Shown here in pieces: positions 62,901 to 64,000 of a stretch of DNA of 64,000 nucleotides (positions are counted from its first letter, which is position 1; every line of letters starts with the position of its first letter). The stretch lies in assembly GCA_001784555.1 (NCBI GenBank), contig MFRM01000019.1, forward strand, positions 53,619 through 117,618, in the 5' to 3' direction. The DNA comes from Candidatus Melainabacteria bacterium RIFCSPHIGHO2_02_FULL_34_12. Lineage in GTDB: Bacteria; Cyanobacteriota; Vampirovibrionia; 2-02-FULL-35-15. Made by a program: the position numbers and the translations under genes. The notes under the pieces are model-generated. The model was not told where the DNA came from and searched no databases. It saw only the letters and a program-made list of their open reading frames with translations.

Positions 62901-62985
62901 CAAGGTTTAAATAAGTATCTGTACCTTCATTCTTATTATTGTTAATTTTCAATAGCGTGTCTTGCATCTTTTTTACCGCCGGCAT
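59977..62985 (-). CDS. B12-binding domain/radical SAM protein with C-terminal DUF2344 domain
   Basis: 1002 aa. It is a fusion of a TIGR03960-like radical SAM protein and a TIGR03936/DUF2344-like C-terminal part. N-terminal B12-type segment: KTALIYPDLYELGMANFGTK and LVFAGGPAAFNPEPMADFID, FFIIGDGEE. The radical SAM cluster is RRGCDRGCRFCQPGYVYLPV (C-x3-C-x2-C), followed by SLLSLSASDYTRL and ITLAPEAGTERLREVINKGL. The C-terminal domain begins KIEIIHTKSADLRFISHLDV. The protein is longer than usual because repeats are translated in frame: octamers give RRVGVSAREQ (residues ~56-80) and GRMGESASGRNGEPAYRRTG (~730-765). A CATTGCGAG palindrome and a GTAGGGGCA repeat add more near residues 235-330. Its place just upstream of RNase E/G is the common one. 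Function is unproven (RNA modification suggested by context). Confidence 0.9.
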   Translation of the reverse strand: MPAVKKMQDTLLKINNNKNEGTDTYLNLVNNLLLKVQKPGQYLGIEWGHLVENVTARRRVGVSAREQENVSEYRRIGETAKKRWSDAKVKTALIYPDLYELGMANFGTKILYQIINSHSDYLCDRAYAPMQDMEALLRKENISLWGWESFKPLNDFDLLGFSLSYELSYTNVLNILELSKLEVLSAERKDIFPLVFAGGPAAFNPEPMADFIDFFIIGDGEEVIIEILDLIKSVGAYQRVCPNVGADCMSVQSKQDLLLKLAQIPGVYVPKFYNPDPNENYLPKPIDLSLRVPHASLGAGSGEAIPIDSPEKDRDCFVTPLLAMTIPEKITKRVVNLSDRNQPTSGPIPYLASVQDRQVMEIRRGCDRGCRFCQPGYVYLPVRERTPDELIKLSTEALKNTGYDEYSLLSLSASDYTRLHEAAVSLNAAHSKKGISLSMPSQRADRFNMEIANELNTVRKSGITLAPEAGTERLREVINKGLKEKDIKRAIESVYDGSFRHVKLYFMIGLPTETTADLDGIINLLKWANDLSRIKNKKPLDITCTISTFVPKAFTPFQWFSQNKTSEFEQKIIYLKQKIREYKLRTVKLNCTDPKIALLEAVMSRGDRRISELIYSAFKKGAKFDAWDECLDISLWKEAGKEINLDLDFEATKHREIGSINSWDIIDTGLLNKFLIEEMKKALSVTETSPCTENTCHACGVCFELGVLNLVTEDKSKNNKFVKEIDLGDETAKRRVGESANGRMGESASGRNGEPAYRRTGVSAKPKISLPTKSVQKIEIIHTKSADLRFISHLDVSRLFERAMRRAGIPFSFTEGFNPRPKMQWLLPLPIYYESDCELLHLELADYVEDPDLQIRLNQQLPPEFQLISAKTVDFNQKLGDVNNIKFLYRILTYKPEIWEKYICELRSLIESFLAQKFLILKVLKNNKDNKNKSEKQLDIRSQVEGIKITNELPLELELILSGSTRAEMVLDQIIPKGLKANDFQKNWQIDWKIKKENIIQI
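60693..60804. repeat. 14 tandem degenerate octamers inside the radical SAM gene
   Basis: The plus strand reads as 14 units of 8 bp with consensus TCGCCGNN (TCGCCGAT, ACGCCGGT, TCGCCGTT, TCGTCCAC and so on). Three units make one 24-bp codon frame, so the protein shows 8-residue repeats such as GRMGESAN. Confidence 0.9.
62012..62122. repeat. CATTGCGAG-type palindromic repeat inside the radical SAM gene (111 bp)
   Basis: It starts GTCATTGCGAGGAGCGGAGT and ends with the complement CTCGCAATGAC; inside are GACGAAGCAGTCTCGATC and TCGGGATTGCTTCG. It is 111 bp, a multiple of three, and reads through in frame. It belongs to the same group as the repeat at 56913-57011. Confidence 0.9.
62247..62287. repeat. 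GTAGGGGCA-type palindromic repeat inside the radical SAM gene
   Basis: CTGCTCCTACATTGGGGCA and TATGCCCCTACAG are imperfect inverted halves. It is read on the minus strand as SVGAYQRVCPNVGAD. A shorter relative is in pcrA at 51231-51252. Confidence 0.7.
62745..62832. repeat. 11 tandem degenerate octamers near the 5' end of the radical SAM gene
   Basis: Units TCGCCGTT, TCGCCGAT, ACGCCGAT, ACTCCGAT, ACGTTCTC and so on keep the 8-bp period for 88 bp. They encode VTARRRVGVSAREQ and RRIGETAKKR between the first helix and the B12-type domain. Confidence 0.9.
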
Positions 62986-63049
62986 TCTTCATAATAATTC
63001 AGAATGCCGGCTTTGCATTTTGAATTATGCTCAACTATACTGGTTCAGT

Positions 63050-63055
63050 TATAAT
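63050..63055 (+). promoter_or_regulatory. -10 box eight bases before ubiX
   Basis: TATAAT ends eight bases before the ubiX ATG, with no Shine-Dalgarno between. It fits the recurring leaderless pattern in this window. Confidence 0.5.
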
Positions 63056-63063
63056 ATTAACTT

Positions 63064-63735
63064 ATGAAGGAACAGTTCATTAGCGATGATTTTAAGTTTC
63101 CGGTAACTCTGGCAATTACCGGTGCCAGTGGCACAGTATACGGACTAAGAGTGCTTCAGTTTTTACTTGAAAATAATTACAGAGTTGAATTTGTAATTTC
63201 AGAAAGTGCATCAAAAGTAGCCTTGGATGAAATTGGTTTAATTCTTTCATTAAGCCCTGCAATTTTAAAAGAACAAGTATTATCCTATTTAGAATCCAAA
63301 GGCAAGAAAAATATAAATAAGAACTTATTAAATGTCTGGGAATTTAATGATATTTCTGCATCTATTTCAAGCGGTTCTTATCGTACAAGCGGAATGATGA
63401 TTATTCCTGCAAGCATGGGCACAATTGGTGCAATTGCAAGTGGCACCTCTGATAATCTCATAACCAGAGCCGCAGATGTGTGTTTAAAAGAAAGAAGAAA
63501 ACTTGTAGTTGTCCCCCGTGAAATGCCTTTGAACACCATTCATCTTGAGAATCTTCTAAAGCTAAGTAAAATTGGCACAATTATTGCTCCTGCCTGCCCA
63601 GGTTTTTATCACAGACCTGAAAATCTTGATGAAGTAATTGATTTTGTTGCAGGTAAGATATTAGATTTATTTGGATTTGATCATAATCTTTTCAAAAGAT
63701 GGAAAGTAGACTCTAATTTACTTGCAGTTAATTAG
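63064..63735 (+). CDS. ubiX: Flavin prenyltransferase UbiX
   Basis: 223 aa. It makes prenylated FMN for UbiD decarboxylases, from FMN and dimethylallyl phosphate. Motifs: VTLAITGASGTVYGLRVLQF (FMN loop), FVISESASKVALDE, SASISSGSYRTSGMMIIPAS, and RKLVVVPREMPLNTIHLENL with PACPGFYHRPENLDEVIDFV. All are as in UbiX/Pad1. ubiD is not in the window. The quinone context may relate to the geranylgeranyl-reductase-like gene at 36172. Confidence 0.94.
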   Translation: MKEQFISDDFKFPVTLAITGASGTVYGLRVLQFLLENNYRVEFVISESASKVALDEIGLILSLSPAILKEQVLSYLESKGKKNINKNLLNVWEFNDISASISSGSYRTSGMMIIPASMGTIGAIASGTSDNLITRAADVCLKERRKLVVVPREMPLNTIHLENLLKLSKIGTIIAPACPGFYHRPENLDEVIDFVAGKILDLFGFDHNLFKRWKVDSNLLAVN

Positions 63736-63785
63736 TCTAATTTTTATAACTTAATAAAACCAATTACTAATAGTATTAAAATAAT

Positions 63786-63992
63786 ATGAAAAGTAATTTT
63801 ATGAACGATTTTTCATTTGTAGACGAAGAACTTGAACTTCTTTCTGAAGCCGGGCTAAGAAGGGAATTAAAAACAGTTCTTACTGCAGGTGGGCCATGGA
63901 TAGAAATTGCAGGAAATAAAAGAGTTCTTCAATTTGCATCAAATAATTACCTCGGTCTTTCAAATCATCCGGAAATAATAAATGCAAATTGA
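63786..63992 (+). pseudogene. 5' part of a bioF/kbl-type alpha-oxoamine synthase gene, interrupted by a frame break at the window edge
   Basis: The 68 residues match the N-terminus of PLP-dependent alpha-oxoamine synthases (BioF, KBL): LLSEAGLRRELKTVLTAGGP, then FASNNYLGLSNHPEIINA. A TGA then ends the frame. Removing one A near 63986 would continue as NA-IEEL, like the normal I-x-A-x-x-x-A-L helix. Either the gene is frameshifted or the base call near this end is wrong; the rest lies outside the window. BioF and KBL cannot be told apart here. Confidence 0.6.
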
Positions 63993-64000
63993 AGAACTCT

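Overview
This is a low-GC bacterial chromosome segment with densely packed genes on both strands. The best guess is a non-photosynthetic relative of Cyanobacteria (Melainabacteria/Vampirovibrionia type). The support is a short DprA-like protein in the form typical of cyanobacteria (48991-49539), a small glycine-tailed RRM protein like cyanobacterial Rbp (30992-31309), a CNHCPYV thioredoxin-like protein (56331-56876), and a B12-binding radical SAM gene upstream of RNase E/G. No photosynthesis gene is present, and the tRNA-Leu(UAA) gene lacks the group I intron usual in photosynthetic cyanobacteria. The placement is an inference; no tree was built.

Layout: 0-3 kb has the end of secA facing an rplJ-rplL-accC operon behind an L10-type leader. 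3-10 kb has three small unknown proteins, structured repeat copy A, nagA, HU, rsmI and an ABC importer whose binding protein is a remnant. 10-17.8 kb has peroxiredoxin and SOD, uvrA, a lytic transglycosylase, a SixA-like phosphatase, rpmB and rpsR. 17.9-26.9 kb is rich in secreted or lineage-specific proteins: Cys-rich repeats, alpha/beta hydrolase, EEP hydrolase, M23 peptidase, ChaN-like and unknowns. 26.9-29.9 kb is the glyoxylate shunt (aceB, aceA) with a MITE between the genes. 30-37.4 kb has housekeeping and redox genes: RRM protein, DEAD-box helicase, ABC-F, two flavoproteins and a GIY-YIG protein. 37.4-49 kb mixes toxin-like modules (Fic, RhuM-Fic/Doc, AbiEi/AbiEii, HicBA) with housekeeping genes (uxs-like, dppA-like, rplK, rplA, tRNA-Asp, tRNA-Leu). 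49-64 kb has pcrA, plsC, structured repeat copy B, tRNA-Ser, prfA, uppS, argG, folC, RNase E/G, the radical SAM gene, ubiX and the start of a bioF/kbl-like gene that breaks at the window edge.

The main non-genic signals are these. (1) Two diverged copies of a ~150-nt element keep the same hairpins by compensatory change (3751-3905 and 52696-52847). (2) Two 111-bp MITEs each have perfect 5-bp target duplications and sit at stop codons. (3) Several palindromic or octamer repeats are read in frame as protein (secA, rsmI, folC, plsC, pcrA and, repeatedly, the radical SAM gene). (4) A HicBA cassette lies between a full tRNA-Leu and a partial copy of it. (5) TATAAT-like boxes recur 6-8 nt before ATG, suggesting leaderless mRNAs. 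(6) Ribosomal protein autoregulation sites are recognisable upstream of rplJ and rplA.
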